Below, one piece after another: positions 34,072 through 47,905 of a stretch of DNA of 64,000 nt. Position 1 is the stretch's first letter. Each line of letters starts with the position of its first letter. Below the pieces are notes generated by a model, which worked only from the letters and a program-made list of their open reading frames with translations, did not search any database and had not been told where the DNA came from. A program made the position numbers and the translations under genes. The stretch is from Luteimonas sp. MC1572 (GTDB taxonomy: Bacteria; Pseudomonadota; Gammaproteobacteria; Xanthomonadales; Xanthomonadaceae), in contig NZ_CP067112.1 of assembly GCF_016615815.1 (NCBI RefSeq), positions 868,001 to 932,000 on the forward strand, read 5' to 3'.

Positions 34072-35961
34072 TCAGACCTCCAGCGTCGCCAGGTCGCCCT
34101 TGTCTTCCAGCCAGGCCTTGCGGTCGCCGGCGCGCTTCTTGCCCAGCAGCATGTCCATCAGCGAGGAGGTGCCGTCCTCGTCATCGACGGTCAGCTGCAC
34201 CAGGCGCCGGGTATCGGGGTGCACGGTGGATTCGCGCAGCTGCGACGGATTCATCTCGCCGAGGCCCTTGAAACGGGTGACGTTGACCGCGCCCTTCATC
34301 TTCTCGCGCGCGATCTTGTCGAGCAGCAGGCGCTTTTCTTCCTCGTCCAGCGCGTAGAACACCTGCTTGCCCACGTCCACGCGGAACAGCGGCGGCATGG
34401 CGACGAAGATGTGGCCGGCGTCGACCAGCGCCGGGAAGTGCTTCAGGAACAGCGCCGTCAGCAGCGTGGCGATATGCAGGCCGTCGGAGTCGGCGTCGGC
34501 CAGGATCACCACCTTGCCGTAGCGCAGGCCGCTGATGTCGTCCTTGCCCGGGTCGCAGCCGATCGCGATGGCGAGGTTGTGCACTTCGTCGGAGGCCAGC
34601 ACGCTGCCCGATGCGACTTCCCAGGTGTTGAGGATCTTGCCGCGCAGCGGCAGGATTGCCTGGAAATCGCGGTCGCGCGCCTGCTTGGCGCTGCCGCCGG
34701 CGGAGTCGCCCTCGACCAGGAACAGCTCGGTGCGCGACAGGTCCTGGCTGATGCAGTCGGCCAGCTTGCCGGGCAGGGCGGGGCCCTGCGTGATCTTCTT
34801 GCGGACGATCTGCTTTTCGGTCTTGAGCCGCGCGCTGGCGCGGTCGATGGCCAGCTGCGCGATGCGCTCGCCCAATTCCACATGCTGGTTGAGCCACAGC
34901 GTGAACGCGTCGTGCGCGGCGCCTTCGATGAAGCCCGCGGCCTGGCGCGACGACAGCCGCTCCTTGGTCTGGCCGCTGAACTGCGGGTCGGTCATCTTCA
35001 GGCTGAGCACGAACGACACCCGGTCCCAGACATCTTCCGGCGCCAGCTTCACGCCGCGCGGCAGCAGGTTGCGGAAGTCGCAGAACCCGCGCAGCGCATC
35101 GGTGAAGCCGGTGCGCAGGCCGTTGACGTGGGTGCCGTGCTGCGCGGTGGGGATCAGGTTGACGTAGCTCTCCTGCACCAGTTCGCCGTCCGGCACCCAG
35201 GCCACGGCCCAGTCGACGATCTCGGTGTCCTTGCGCAGGTGGCCGAGGAACAGCTCCGGCGGCAGCAGTTCGCGGCCGTCGAGCTCGCCGGCGAGGTAGT
35301 CACGCAGGCCGTCGGCGTAGTGCCAGCGGTCGCGCTCGCCGGTGGCTTCGTCGAACAGGGTGACGGTCAGGCCCGGGCACAGCACCGCCTTGGCGCGCAG
35401 CAGGTGGCGCAGCGCGCGCAGGCTGAACTTGGGCGTGTCGAAATACTTCGGGTCGGGCCAGAAACGCAGCCGCGTGCCGGTGTTGCGCTTGCCAACCGTG
35501 CCGGTGATTTCAAGCTCGCTGGCACGGTCGCCGTCGCGGAAGCCCATGCGGTATTCGTTGCCGTCGCGCTTGATGTGGACCTCGAGCACGGTGGACAGCG
35601 CATTGACCACGCTGACGCCGACGCCGTGCAGGCCGCCGGAGAAGGTGTAGTTCTTGCCGCTGAACTTGCCGCCGGCGTGCAGCCGCGTGAGGATCAGTTC
35701 GACGCCGGGGATCTTCTCTTCGGGGTGGATGTCGACCGGCATGCCGCGGCCGTCATCGGAAACCTCGCAGCTGCCGTCCTTGTAGAGGGTCACCTCGATC
35801 TCGCGCGCGTGCCCGGCGAGGGCCTCGTCGACGGCGTTGTCCACCACTTCCTGCGCCAGGTGGTTCGGGCGCGTGGTGTCGGTGTACATGCCGGGCCGGC
35901 GCTTGACCGGATCCAGGCCGGACAGGACTTCGATATCGGCGGCGTCGTAGCGGGAACTCAT
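34072..35961 (-). CDS. parE: DNA topoisomerase IV subunit B
   Basis: A 629-residue type IIA topoisomerase ATPase subunit. The GHKL ATP site is seen in EVVDNAVDEALAGHA and DDGRGMPVDIH; HGVGVSVVNALS lies in the ATP lid; the TOPRIM part has LFLVEGDSAGGSAKQARDR and DADSDGLHI. Length fits ParE rather than the longer GyrB. It decatenates daughter chromosomes with ParC, which is not in the window. Start 35961 begins MSSRYDAADIEVL, the usual N-terminus. Confidence 0.93.
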   Translation of the reverse strand: MSSRYDAADIEVLSGLDPVKRRPGMYTDTTRPNHLAQEVVDNAVDEALAGHAREIEVTLYKDGSCEVSDDGRGMPVDIHPEEKIPGVELILTRLHAGGKFSGKNYTFSGGLHGVGVSVVNALSTVLEVHIKRDGNEYRMGFRDGDRASELEITGTVGKRNTGTRLRFWPDPKYFDTPKFSLRALRHLLRAKAVLCPGLTVTLFDEATGERDRWHYADGLRDYLAGELDGRELLPPELFLGHLRKDTEIVDWAVAWVPDGELVQESYVNLIPTAQHGTHVNGLRTGFTDALRGFCDFRNLLPRGVKLAPEDVWDRVSFVLSLKMTDPQFSGQTKERLSSRQAAGFIEGAAHDAFTLWLNQHVELGERIAQLAIDRASARLKTEKQIVRKKITQGPALPGKLADCISQDLSRTELFLVEGDSAGGSAKQARDRDFQAILPLRGKILNTWEVASGSVLASDEVHNLAIAIGCDPGKDDISGLRYGKVVILADADSDGLHIATLLTALFLKHFPALVDAGHIFVAMPPLFRVDVGKQVFYALDEEEKRLLLDKIAREKMKGAVNVTRFKGLGEMNPSQLRESTVHPDTRRLVQLTVDDEDGTSSLMDMLLGKKRAGDRKAWLEDKGDLATLEV

Positions 35962-36111
35962 GTGTGGGGCGGCCGGGAGGACAAGGGGGAGCCGGCCAGA
36001 ATGGCGGCGCCGGCAGGACCGGTCAAGGCAGGCATTGACGCCGGTCAATAGGCGCGGCGCGCGCGCGGGCGACCATCCCGCTCCCTGCGCCGCGCAACCC
36101 GGAGACCCGCC

Positions 36112-38357
<2,246 letters not shown>

Positions 38358-38385
38358 GCATCTTTTGGCAAGAAAAGGCTTCTGA

Positions 38386-40567
<2,182 letters not shown>

Positions 40568-40577
40568 GCCCGACGCC

Positions 40578-40901
40578 ATGCGCACGCTGCGGATCGTGTT
40601 GGTGCTGCTGGTCGCGCTGCTGGCGTGGCTGCAGTACCGGCTGTGGTTCGGAAGCGGCGGCAACCACGAGGTCGCGGCGCTGGTCGCGCAGGTGGAGCAG
40701 CAGGCGCGGCAGAACGAAGGCCTGCACGAGCGCAACGAGGCGCTGGCCGCCGAGGTCGCCGACCTGAAGTCGGGCGAGGCGGCGATCGAGGAGCGTGCCC
40801 GGGGCGAGCTCGGCATGATCCGTCCCGGCGAGACCTTCTACCGCGTGGTCGACCGCGCGCCGCCGCGCACGCGCGAGCCCGAAGCCGGGGTCACGCCGTG
40901 A
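40578..40901 (+). CDS. ftsB: Cell division protein FtsB
   Basis: A 107-residue bitopic inner-membrane protein: a short N-terminus, one helix ([19 protein letters not shown]), then a periplasmic coiled coil ([22 protein letters not shown]) ending in [18 protein letters not shown], the FtsB signature. It forms the FtsQ-FtsB-FtsL bridge of the divisome. The C-terminal tail is Pro/Arg-rich. Its TGA overlaps the GTG start of ispD (GTGA). Confidence 0.93.
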   Translation: MRTLRIVLVLLVALLAWLQYRLWFGSGGNHEVAALVAQVEQQARQNEGLHERNEALAAEVADLKSGEAAIEERARGELGMIRPGETFYRVVDRAPPRTREPEAGVTP

Positions 40902-41599
40902 CCTGGGCGGTGGTGCCCGCTGCCGGCCGCGGCGCGCGTTTCGGCGGCGACGTCCCCAAGCAGTACCTGGAGGTCGCCGGCGAGCCGCTGCTGGCGCACA
41001 GCCTGCGCGCGCTGTTCGCGCATCCCGGGGTCGAGGGCGCGGTGGTGGTGGTTGCCGCTGATGACGCCTTCTGGCCGGGCTGGACCGACTTCGAAGGCCG
41101 TCCGCTGGTCACCTGCACCGGTGCCGATTCACGCGCCGGATCGGTGCTGGCCGGCCTGGCCGCGCTGCCCGACACCGTGCGACCCGATGCGTTCGTGCTG
41201 GTGCACGATGCGGCGCGCCCCAACCTGCGGCTCGCCGACCTGGAGGCACTGCTCGAGCGCGGCCGCGAGGATCCGGTGGGCGCGATCCTCGCCGCACCGG
41301 TGCGCGACACGCTCAAGCGTGCCGGCGACGATGGCGGCATCGACGGCACCGAGCCGCGCCAGCGCCTGTGGCGCGCGCAGACACCGCAGCTGTTCCGGCG
41401 CCTGCAGCTCGGCCGCGCGCTGGAAGCGGTCGCCGCGTCCGGCGTCGAGGCGACCGACGAGAGCATGGCCATGGAGCAGCAGGGCCTGCGTCCGCTGCTG
41501 GTGGAGGGCGCCGACGACAACATCAAGGTGACCACGCCGGCGGACCTGGCCTATTTTGAATACCTGGTCGCGCTGCGCGCGCGCGGTGGCAGGGCGTGA
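40898..41599 (+). CDS. ispD: 2-C-methyl-D-erythritol 4-phosphate cytidylyltransferase
   Basis: A 233-residue enzyme of the MEP isoprenoid pathway. [20 protein letters not shown] is the CTP-binding start; VLVHDAARP and RAQTPQLFR are conserved. The start is GTG at 40898, overlapping the ftsB stop by four bases; no ATG is available near the N-terminal motif. It overlaps ispF in the same way, so the ftsB-ispD-ispF-truD chain is translationally coupled. Confidence 0.95.
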   Translation: MTWAVVPAAGRGARFGGDVPKQYLEVAGEPLLAHSLRALFAHPGVEGAVVVVAADDAFWPGWTDFEGRPLVTCTGADSRAGSVLAGLAALPDTVRPDAFVLVHDAARPNLRLADLEALLERGREDPVGAILAAPVRDTLKRAGDDGGIDGTEPRQRLWRAQTPQLFRRLQLGRALEAVAASGVEATDESMAMEQQGLRPLLVEGADDNIKVTTPADLAYFEYLVALRARGGRA

Positions 41600-42075
41600 G
41601 CGTGCGCATCGGCTTCGGCTACGACGTACACGCCTTCGGCGACGGCGACCACGTGATGCTCGGCGGCGTGCGCGTGCCACACGACCGTGGCCTGGTGGCG
41701 CACAGCGACGGCGACGTGATCCTGCACGCGTTGTGCGATGCCATCCTCGGCGCGCTGGCGCTGGGCGACATCGGCGTGCACTTTCCGCCCTCCGACGACC
41801 GCTGGAAGGGTGCCGACAGCCGCGTGCTGCTGCGCCGTTGCGTGGCGCTGGCGGCCGCGCGCGGCTGGGCGGTGGGCAACACCGACGCCACGGTGATCTG
41901 CGAGCGGCCCAAGGTCGGGCCGCATGCGCTGGCCATGCGCGAAGCGATCGCCGCCGACCTCGGCATCGCCCTGGACGCGGTGAGCGTGAAGGCCACCACC
42001 AGCGAGCAGCTCGGTTTCATCGGCCGCGGCGAGGGCATCGCCGCCCAGGTCGCCTGCCTGCTCGTCAGGGCATGA
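41596..42075 (+). CDS. ispF: 2-C-methyl-D-erythritol 2,4-cyclodiphosphate synthase
   Basis: A 159-residue enzyme for the next MEP-pathway step after IspD and Isp[16 protein letters not shown] holds the zinc-binding Asp and His; [25 protein letters not shown] and [13 protein letters not shown] are conserved. The start GTG at 41596 shares GTGA with the ispD stop. IspD and IspF neighbours are common because their products feed one pathway. Confidence 0.96.
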   Translation: MSVRIGFGYDVHAFGDGDHVMLGGVRVPHDRGLVAHSDGDVILHALCDAILGALALGDIGVHFPPSDDRWKGADSRVLLRRCVALAAARGWAVGNTDATVICERPKVGPHALAMREAIAADLGIALDAVSVKATTSEQLGFIGRGEGIAAQVACLLVRA

Positions 42076-43127
42076 GCGAGGCGTCGCCGCGCGCCCACGG
42101 CGCGCCGGTGCTGCGCGCCGCGATGCGCAGCGTGGCCGAGGACTTCGACGTCACCGAGCTGCACGGCTTCGAGGCCAGTGGGGCAGGTGAGCACCTGTTG
42201 CTCGGTATCGAGAAGCGCGGCATGAACACCGCCTACGTCGCACAGCGGCTGGCGGACTGGGCGGGCGTGGACATCGCGGCGATCGGCTATGCCGGGCTCA
42301 AGGACCGCCACGCGGTGACCCGGCAGCGTTTCACCGTGCACCTGCCGCGCAGGCAGGCGCCGGACATCGCCGCCCTCGACTGGCAGGAGCCGGAAAGCGG
42401 GCAATCGCTGCATGTCACCAGCCACGCCTGGCACTCGCGCAAGCTGCCGCGTGGCGCGCTGGCCGGGAATCGCTTCGTCCTGCGGCTGCGCAACGTGGCC
42501 GGCGATCGCGATGCGATCGAGGCGCGGCTGCAGGCGATCGCGGCGCGCGGCGTGCCCAACTACTTCGGCGAACAGCGTTTCGGCTATGGCGGTGGCAACG
42601 TCGACAAGGCGTTGCGCATGTTCGCGGGGCAGCGGGTACGGCGCGACGAGCGCACGCTGTTGCTGTCGGCGGCGCGCTCGGCGCTGTTCAACCGCGTGCT
42701 GGCCGTGCGCGTCGCGGCGGCCAGCTGGGACCGCGGCCTGGAGGGCGAGGCCTGGATGCTCGATGGCAGCCGCAGCGTGTTCGGTCCGCTGCCGTGGGAC
42801 GACACCCTTGCCGCGCGGCTGGCGGACTTCGATATCCATCCAAGCGCGCCGCTGTGGGGGCGTGGCGAGCTGCGCAGCGAAGGCGAGGCACGCGCCGTCG
42901 AGCTGGCCGCGCTCGAAGACGATGAGTGCCTGGCGCTGCGCTCGGGGCTGGAGGCGGCGGGCCTGAAACAGGAGCGGCGCGCCACGCGCCTGCGTCCCGG
43001 CGACCTCGCCTGGCAGGACCTCGGCGACGATGGCATCGAGCTGCGCTTCGACCTTCCTCCAGGCACGTATGCGACCACGGTGCTGGCCGAACTGGGCGTG
43101 GTCGAAGACGCCAGCCGGCGCGGCTGA
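42072..43127 (+). CDS. truD: tRNA pseudouridine(13) synthase
   Basis: A 351-residue TruD enzyme that makes pseudouridine 13 in tRNA-Glu. The catalytic Asp is in [25 protein letters not shown] and [11 protein letters not shown] are family segments. The start ATG overlaps the ispF stop (ATGA), so it is the last gene of the coupled series ftsB-ispD-ispF-truD. Confidence 0.93.
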   Translation: MSEASPRAHGAPVLRAAMRSVAEDFDVTELHGFEASGAGEHLLLGIEKRGMNTAYVAQRLADWAGVDIAAIGYAGLKDRHAVTRQRFTVHLPRRQAPDIAALDWQEPESGQSLHVTSHAWHSRKLPRGALAGNRFVLRLRNVAGDRDAIEARLQAIAARGVPNYFGEQRFGYGGGNVDKALRMFAGQRVRRDERTLLLSAARSALFNRVLAVRVAAASWDRGLEGEAWMLDGSRSVFGPLPWDDTLAARLADFDIHPSAPLWGRGELRSEGEARAVELAALEDDECLALRSGLEAAGLKQERRATRLRPGDLAWQDLGDDGIELRFDLPPGTYATTVLAELGVVEDASRRG

Positions 43128-43177
43128 GCCGTCCGTCGGAAACCGCTGGTCGGCACTGGCTGGCCCCGGATGGCGGG

Positions 43178-43183
43178 TATACA
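43178..43183 (+). promoter_or_regulatory. Candidate -10 box ahead of a small lipoprotein
   Basis: TATACA at 43178-43183 precedes the lipoprotein ATG at 43229 by about 45 bases, with the GGGAGA ribosome site at 43218-43223 between. No -35 was recognised. Confidence 0.3.
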
Positions 43184-43228
43184 CCGGTCCTGCACGCCGC
43201 CACCGGGCGGCAGCGACGGGAGACAGTC

Positions 43229-43447
43229 ATGAATACCTGCTTTCGGAGTGGGCTTGGCGCCTTGGCGCTACTCGCGCTTGCCGGTTGCGCAAGCGGTGGT
43301 GGCGTCGCCTCGGTCCCCACTGGCGATGTCCTGGTGACCGACACGGCCTACATGGCGAATGTCGAAGAAGTCGCGCGCCGCCGTGGCGTGGACGTGCAGT
43401 GGATTGCTCCGCCACTCAAGCGGCTTCCGCGCGGCTCCGCGCAGTAG
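43229..43447 (+). CDS. Small lipoprotein of unknown function
   Basis: A 72-residue protein. MNTCFRSGLGALALLALAGC is a lipoprotein signal (Cys20), followed by Ser/Gly-rich linker and a short region (MANVEEVARRRGVDVQWIAPP) with no known motif. GGGAGA precedes the ATG. The stop at 43447 is 1 base from the end of the convergent smr-type gene. Lysobacteraceae relatives carry similar short lipoproteins, as far as I recall, but the role is unknown. Confidence 0.75.
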   Translation: MNTCFRSGLGALALLALAGCASGGGVASVPTGDVLVTDTAYMANVEEVARRRGVDVQWIAPPLKRLPRGSAQ

Positions 43448-43448
43448 T

Positions 43449-44018
43449 TCAGCGCCTTGCCAGCAACACCAGCACCGCGCCCGTCCCGCCCTGTGCGGCG
43501 GGTGCGGAATGAAACGCCAGCACGTCCGCGCGCTGGCGAAGGATCCGGTCGACCACGTTCTTCAGCACCGGCAGGCTGTCGCTGGAGTTGAGCCCTTTGC
43601 CGTGCACGACACGCACGCAGCCGAAGCCCGCATCGCGCGCCTCGGCGAGGAAGCGGCGCAGCAGCGCCTCGGCGGTGGCGGCGTCGCTGTGGTGCAGGTC
43701 GAGCTCGTCCTGCGCGGCATACAGGCCCTGTGACAGGCGTTTGAGCGTCCGCGGCGGCACCTGGTCGCGGCGATGCGAAAGCGCGTCACCGCGGTCCAGC
43801 ACGAAGGCCTCGCCACGGCCCAGCCGGAAATCCTCGCGCGCCTGCGCCTCGTCCTGTTCGGCCATGCGCGCGCGCGGACGTGGGCGCGGCCTGGCCGGTG
43901 GCAGCGGCGCACCCGGAAGCTCGCGCACGTCACCGATCGCCGCGCGGAACAGGGCGGCATCGTCGACCACGCCGTGGTCGTCGGGCGTGGGCGCTTCGGG
44001 TCGGTCTCGCTTGGCCAT
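43449..44018 (-). CDS. Smr/MutS2 C-terminal domain protein
   Basis: A 189-residue protein with a disordered Pro/Arg-rich N-terminal third and a C-terminal Smr domain: [31 protein letters not shown] and [10 protein letters not shown]. Smr domains are nucleases or RNA-cleaving/ribosome-associated; E. coli YdaL and SmrB are relatives, and SmrB cleaves mRNA at collided ribosomes. The conserved LDLH and HGKG motifs are intact. It is antiparallel within the truD-surE region and divergent from surE. Confidence 0.87.
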   Translation of the reverse strand: MAKRDRPEAPTPDDHGVVDDAALFRAAIGDVRELPGAPLPPARPRPRPRARMAEQDEAQAREDFRLGRGEAFVLDRGDALSHRRDQVPPRTLKRLSQGLYAAQDELDLHHSDAATAEALLRRFLAEARDAGFGCVRVVHGKGLNSSDSLPVLKNVVDRILRQRADVLAFHSAPAAQGGTGAVLVLLARR

Positions 44019-44078
44019 GGTGGAAGCGTAACGCGTCCGCGAACGGCGCATGCGCGGGCCGGCTGCGTCGCCATCCGC

Positions 44079-44084
44079 TATGAT
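44079..44084 (+). promoter_or_regulatory. Candidate -10 box of the surE operon
   Basis: TATGAT at 44079-44084 lies 54 bases before the surE ATG, in the divergent gap with the smr-type gene. It would drive surE-pcm and the genes after. A matching -35 was not found. Confidence 0.35.
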
Positions 44085-44138
44085 GTCTGGCCCACCGCGA
44101 CGCGGCGACATCAGAAGGTTCAGCGCGCTTGGAAGGCC

Positions 44139-44924
44139 ATGAGAGTCCTCGTTAGCAACGACGACGGCGTCGATGCACCCGGCATCCGCGCCCTCGCCGA
44201 GGGGCTGCGCGCCGCCGGGCACGAGGTCATCGTCGTCGCGCCCGACCGCGACCGCTCCGGTGCCAGCAATTCGCTGACCCTCGACCTGCCGCTGCAGGTC
44301 GTGCAGGTCGACGCGGAGACCTGGCGCGTGCACGGCACGCCCACCGACTGCGTGCACGTGGCGATCACCGGCATGCTCGAGGTCGAGCCCGACATCGTGG
44401 TGTCCGGCATCAACAACACCGCCAACCTCGGTGACGACGTCATCTATTCCGGCACCGTGGCCGCAGCGATGGAAGGCCGCTTCCTGGGCCTGCCCGCGGT
44501 GGCGGTGTCGCTGGCCACGCGTGACCACGTGGGCCTCCACTACGAGACCGCCGCCCGCGCCGCGGTCGAGATCGTGGCGCGGCTCAAGGCCGACCCGCTG
44601 CCGGCCGACACCATCCTCAACGTCAACGTGCCCGACATCCCGTGGGCCGAGGTGGAAGGCTTCGAGGTGACCCGGCTCGGCAACCGCCATCGCGCCGAAC
44701 CCTGCATTCCGGTGCAGGATCCGCGCGGCCGCCGGTTCTGGTGGATCGGCGCCGCGGGTCCCGAGCAGGATTCCGGCCCCGGGACCGACTTCCACGCCGT
44801 GCGCACCCGGCACATCGCGATCACCCCGATCCAGGTCGACCTCACGCGCTACCAGGCGCTGGAACAGGTGGCTGCATGGGTGGGCGGGCTTGAAGCCGCG
44901 CTGCGCAACGGGAGTGGCGCATGA
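44139..44924 (+). CDS. surE: 5'/3'-nucleotidase SurE
   Basis: A 261-residue metal-dependent nucleotidase. The N-terminus [14 protein letters not shown] holds the metal-binding Asp pair, and [20 protein letters not shown] is the SurE signature. It cleaves nucleoside 5'- and 3'-monophosphates and short polyphosphate and is linked to stationary-phase survival. GGAAGG lies just before the ATG. The stop overlaps pcm by four bases; surE-pcm is a widely conserved pair. Confidence 0.95.
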   Translation: MRVLVSNDDGVDAPGIRALAEGLRAAGHEVIVVAPDRDRSGASNSLTLDLPLQVVQVDAETWRVHGTPTDCVHVAITGMLEVEPDIVVSGINNTANLGDDVIYSGTVAAAMEGRFLGLPAVAVSLATRDHVGLHYETAARAAVEIVARLKADPLPADTILNVNVPDIPWAEVEGFEVTRLGNRHRAEPCIPVQDPRGRRFWWIGAAGPEQDSGPGTDFHAVRTRHIAITPIQVDLTRYQALEQVAAWVGGLEAALRNGSGA

Positions 44925-45604
44925 TCCAGCGCATCCGCCTGCAGCCCGAAGCGATCGGCGTCGGCATGACCTCGCAGCGCGCGCGTGACCGGCTCATCGA
45001 GCGGCTGCGCGGCCACGGCATCGTCGACGAGCGCGTGCTCAACGCGATCCGCACGGTGCCGCGACACCTGTTCATCGACGAGGCGCTCGCCACCCGCGCC
45101 TACGAGGACACCGCACTGCCCATCGGCCACGGCCAGACCATTTCGCAGCCGTGGGTGGTGGCGCGCATGACCGAAGCCCTGTTCGCCGACGGCGTGCAGC
45201 CCAGGCGCGTGCTGGAGATCGGCACCGGCTCCGGCTACCAGGCGGCGATCCTCGGTGCGCTTGGCCTGGAGGTGTTCACGGTCGAGCGCATCGGCGAGCT
45301 GCTGCGCGTTGCGCGCAAGCGGTTCCGCTCGCTGGGCCTCAACGTGCGCAGCAAGCATGACGACGGCCGCATCGGCTGGCCGGAGGAAGCGCCGTTCGAT
45401 GGCATCCTGGTCACCGCGGGCGCGCCGGCGCTGGTCGATGCGCTGACCGCGCAGCTTGCGCCCGGCGGCGTGCTGGTCGCGCCGGTCGGGATGGGCGGTG
45501 CGCAGTCGCTGCTGCGCCTGCGCAAGGATGCCGAGGGCAATGTCGTGCAGGACGTGCTGGCCAACGTCGCGTTCGTGCCGCTGCTGTCGGGGATGATCGA
45601 TTGA
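44921..45604 (+). CDS. pcm: Protein-L-isoaspartate O-methyltransferase
   Basis: A 227-residue SAM-dependent enzyme that methylates isoaspartyl residues to start repair of aged proteins. [13 protein letters not shown] is the SAM motif, [15 protein letters not shown] the Pcm signature and [11 protein letters not shown] the C-terminal motif. It overlaps surE by four bases and the following membrane gene through a TTG start. Confidence 0.95.
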   Translation: MIQRIRLQPEAIGVGMTSQRARDRLIERLRGHGIVDERVLNAIRTVPRHLFIDEALATRAYEDTALPIGHGQTISQPWVVARMTEALFADGVQPRRVLEIGTGSGYQAAILGALGLEVFTVERIGELLRVARKRFRSLGLNVRSKHDDGRIGWPEEAPFDGILVTAGAPALVDALTAQLAPGGVLVAPVGMGGAQSLLRLRKDAEGNVVQDVLANVAFVPLLSGMID

Positions 45605-46266
45605 GCGGCGGCACGTACGGTCCGCCGCAAGCCGGCGAGCCGGTAGACACAGGCTCGCTTGGCGAGCAGCTGTCCGCGGTCATCGCGCGGCTGCCAGCAG
45701 GCGAGATGACGCTCGGCAGCCTGCTCGAGGTGCTGGGCGACGAAGGCCTGCTGGTGATCGCCATCCTGCTCACCCTGGTATTCCTGATCCCGGTGTCGAT
45801 CCCCGGCGTGAGCACGGTGTTCGGCGCGGCGATCCTGCTGGTCGGCATCAGTCGCCTGTCCGGGCGCCCGCTATGGATCCCGGCGCGGTTGCGCACGCGT
45901 GCACTGCCGGCCGACCGCCTGCGCCCGGCGCTCACCGCGGGCATGGCCTGGGTGCGGCGCCTGGAACGCGTCAGTCGTCCGCATCGCATGCGCGGCGTGG
46001 TGGACGGCCGTGCGGCGGAGGCATTCAACAACCTTGCTTTCATCTTCGCGGCACTGCTGCTGATGGCGCCGTTCGGATTCGTTCCATTCAGCAACACGCT
46101 GCCGGCGCTGGCGCTGCTGCTTTACGCTGTCGGCTTCATCCAGCGCGACGGCGGCGCGGTCCTGCTGGGACACCTGGCCACGATCGGCACGGTCGCGTAC
46201 TTCAGCGTGCTGATCGGCGGTGGTGGCCTGGCCATCCGCGAGCTGATGCAGCGGATGGCCGGATGA
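45601..46266 (+). CDS. ExoD family membrane protein
   Basis: A 221-residue protein with the ExoD pattern: [38 protein letters not shown] and [16 protein letters not shown], with about four helices. ExoD in rhizobia influences exopolysaccharide and alkali response; the exact role here is unknown. The start is TTG at 45601 overlapping the pcm stop (TTGA); no ATG lies before the first conserved segment. The stop at 46264-46266 touches the next gene. Confidence 0.82.
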   Translation: MSGGTYGPPQAGEPVDTGSLGEQLSAVIARLPAGEMTLGSLLEVLGDEGLLVIAILLTLVFLIPVSIPGVSTVFGAAILLVGISRLSGRPLWIPARLRTRALPADRLRPALTAGMAWVRRLERVSRPHRMRGVVDGRAAEAFNNLAFIFAALLLMAPFGFVPFSNTLPALALLLYAVGFIQRDGGAVLLGHLATIGTVAYFSVLIGGGGLAIRELMQRMAG

Positions 46267-46301
46267 GCGGCCGCGACCCGGAACGGAGCACACCACAGCG
46301 C

Positions 46302-47099
46302 ATGACCAGCCACTTCCGCGCAACGCGCCCCCTCGTCGCCATCACCGTCGCGTGCGTGTTGTCGGTCGTGCTCGCGGCCTGCGGCAGCAGCAAGGTGGTG
46401 CGCGAAGGCGGCACGTCGGCGCCGCGGGTGTCGGCCCCCAAGCATGGGCAGTCGGTCACCGTGCAAAAGGGTGACAACCTCTACCGGCTGGCGCTCAACA
46501 ACGGCATCAGCCCGCTCGACCTGGCGATGTGGAACAGCGTGCAGCCGCCTTACACCATCTATCCCGGACAACGGCTGCGGCTGTATCCGTCCGCGGGTTC
46601 GGACGGCGCGCGCGTCGCCACCGGCACCCCGACCACGGTGGCGCGGCCGCCCACCAGCGCCAGCGGCCGTCGCGTCGAGCCGACCCAGGCACCGCCGCAG
46701 CCCACCGGCCCCGCGCCGGCGACCAGCGCCATCGGCTGGCGCTGGCCCGCGGACGGCAACATCGTGGCCCGCTACGTGGCCGGCGATCCCACCCGCCAGG
46801 GCATCGACCTTGCCGGCCGGGCGGGGCAGCCCGTGCGTGCCGCCGGCGACGGCGTGGTGGTGTATTCCGGTTCCGGCCTGGTCGGCTACGGCGAACTTGT
46901 GATCGTCAAGCATGACGAGCAGTGGCTGTCGGCCTACGGACACAACCGCCGGCGCATGGTCGCCGAAGGCGAGCGCGTGAAGGCCGGGCAGCAGATCGCC
47001 GAGATGGGCCGTACCGGGGCCGATCGCGACATGCTGCACTTCGAGATCCGCTACAACGGCAAGCCGGTCGACCCGCTGCGCTACCTGCCGACGCGCTGA
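46302..47099 (+). CDS. nlpD: NlpD-type murein hydrolase activator lipoprotein
   Basis: A 265-residue protein: signal peptide with lipobox LSVVLAAC, LysM domain (VQKGDNLYRLALNN to IYPGQRLRLYP), a Pro/Thr linker and a C-terminal LytM domain ending MLHFEIRYNGKPVDPLRYL. As in E. coli NlpD the LytM site is degenerate: RQGID where active enzymes have HxxxD, and MLHFE where they have HxH. Such proteins activate amidases (AmiC type) at the septum. An ATG at 46263, overlapping exoD, would add 13 residues; 46302 gives the cleaner signal peptide. Confidence 0.9.
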   Translation: MTSHFRATRPLVAITVACVLSVVLAACGSSKVVREGGTSAPRVSAPKHGQSVTVQKGDNLYRLALNNGISPLDLAMWNSVQPPYTIYPGQRLRLYPSAGSDGARVATGTPTTVARPPTSASGRRVEPTQAPPQPTGPAPATSAIGWRWPADGNIVARYVAGDPTRQGIDLAGRAGQPVRAAGDGVVVYSGSGLVGYGELVIVKHDEQWLSAYGHNRRRMVAEGERVKAGQQIAEMGRTGADRDMLHFEIRYNGKPVDPLRYLPTR

Positions 47100-47125
47100 G
47101 GCGGACCTGCCGCGCCTGCGCTTGC

Positions 47126-47500
47126 TCAGGCGTTGATGATGAACGCCGCGACCACGCGGCGGCCTTCGCTGGCCAGCACGCTGTAGGTGCGCGCCGCTGC
47201 GGCATTGGTCATCGCCTCGAGGCCCACGCCGCGGCGCAGGCAGGCCGCCAGCGTGCGCGGCGGCGGAAAGCCCTGCGCCTCGCCGGTGCCCAGCACCACC
47301 ACTTCGGGATCGAGCGCCAGCAGCGGCTCGAGCATCTCCGGCTCCAGGCTGGCCACGTCGGTGGCCGCCCAGCCGGTGATCAGCTGCCTGGGCGTGATGA
47401 TGAAACTCGCCTCCAGGCGCAGCTCGTTGACCAGCGCCGAGCGGCCGTCGGCGCCGCGCAGGACGAAGTCGAAATCGGGAAGTTCGTGGGCGATCTGCAT
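47126..47500 (-). CDS. Mth938-like domain protein
   Basis: A 124-residue protein with the Mth938/DUF498 fold pattern: MQIAHELPDFDFVLRGADG, LITGWAATDVASL, EVVVLGTGEAQGFPP and the GVGLEAMTNAAAARTYSVLASEGRR end. It is small and cytosolic. The archaeal and mitochondrial relatives include NDUFAF3, but the bacterial role is unknown. It lies 22 bases downstream of yhbY on the same strand and is probably co-transcribed. Confidence 0.83.
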   Translation of the reverse strand: MQIAHELPDFDFVLRGADGRSALVNELRLEASFIITPRQLITGWAATDVASLEPEMLEPLLALDPEVVVLGTGEAQGFPPPRTLAACLRRGVGLEAMTNAAAARTYSVLASEGRRVVAAFIINA

Positions 47501-47522
47501 GGCGGCTACAACGTGGTGTTGT

Positions 47523-47828
47523 TCAGCCGCGCGGCAGCACGATCTGGCGCTTGTCGCGGCTGGGGCGGTAAAGCACGGCCACGTGGCCGATGCGCTGGAC
47601 CAGCGCGGCACCACTCTGCCTGGCAAGGTCGGCGATCAGCGCGTCGCGCGACTCGCGGTCGGCAGCGGCCACCTTCACCTTGATCAGTTCATGGTGCTCG
47701 AGGGCACCATCGAGTTCGGCCACGACGGCAGGGGTCAGGCCCTTGCCACCGATTTGCAGCATGGCCTTCAGGTCGTGGGCCTGGCCGCGCAGGAAACGGG
47801 TCTGGGCGGAGGTCAGGTCGACGTTCAT
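47523..47828 (-). CDS. yhbY: YhbY/CRS1-YhbY domain RNA-binding protein
   Basis: A 101-residue RNA-binding protein of the CRM family. AQTRFLRGQAHDLKAMLQIGGKGL contains the GxxG loop, and ELIKVKVAAADRESRDALI and GHVAVLYRPS follow. E. coli YhbY binds pre-50S particles. It is divergent from rlmE, with which it shares a promoter region at 47829-47905, a pairing seen in E. coli and many relatives. Confidence 0.92.
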   Translation of the reverse strand: MNVDLTSAQTRFLRGQAHDLKAMLQIGGKGLTPAVVAELDGALEHHELIKVKVAAADRESRDALIADLARQSGAALVQRIGHVAVLYRPSRDKRQIVLPRG

Positions 47829-47859
47829 GTGAGAGGCATGGAGTTCGGGAGGCGCAGGG

Positions 47860-47865
47860 TATCAT
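47860..47865 (+). promoter_or_regulatory. Candidate -10 box of the rlmE-ftsH transcript
   Basis: TATCAT at 47860-47865 is followed 40 bases later by the rlmE ATG at 47906. It would start an rlmE-ftsH transcript, in line with the known rlmE-ftsH operon of E. coli. No -35 was recognised. Confidence 0.33.
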
Positions 47866-47905
47866 GGCGGCCCGCTGCAGCCCGGCAGCCGCAAGTCCCG
47901 ACGCG

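Noticed and set aside
32761..36051. A very long plus-strand open frame (about 1,096 codons) across hutG, the exported unknown and antisense to parE
   Set aside because: It is a GC-rich antisense shadow: its sequence is Arg/Ala/Gln/His-biased with no domains, while hutG, parE and the small gene all have clear motifs in other frames.
46263..46301. Start of nlpD at 46263, overlapping exoD
   Set aside because: Kept as an alternative; the start at 46302 gives a standard lipoprotein signal, while the longer form adds a polar stretch of 13 residues before it.
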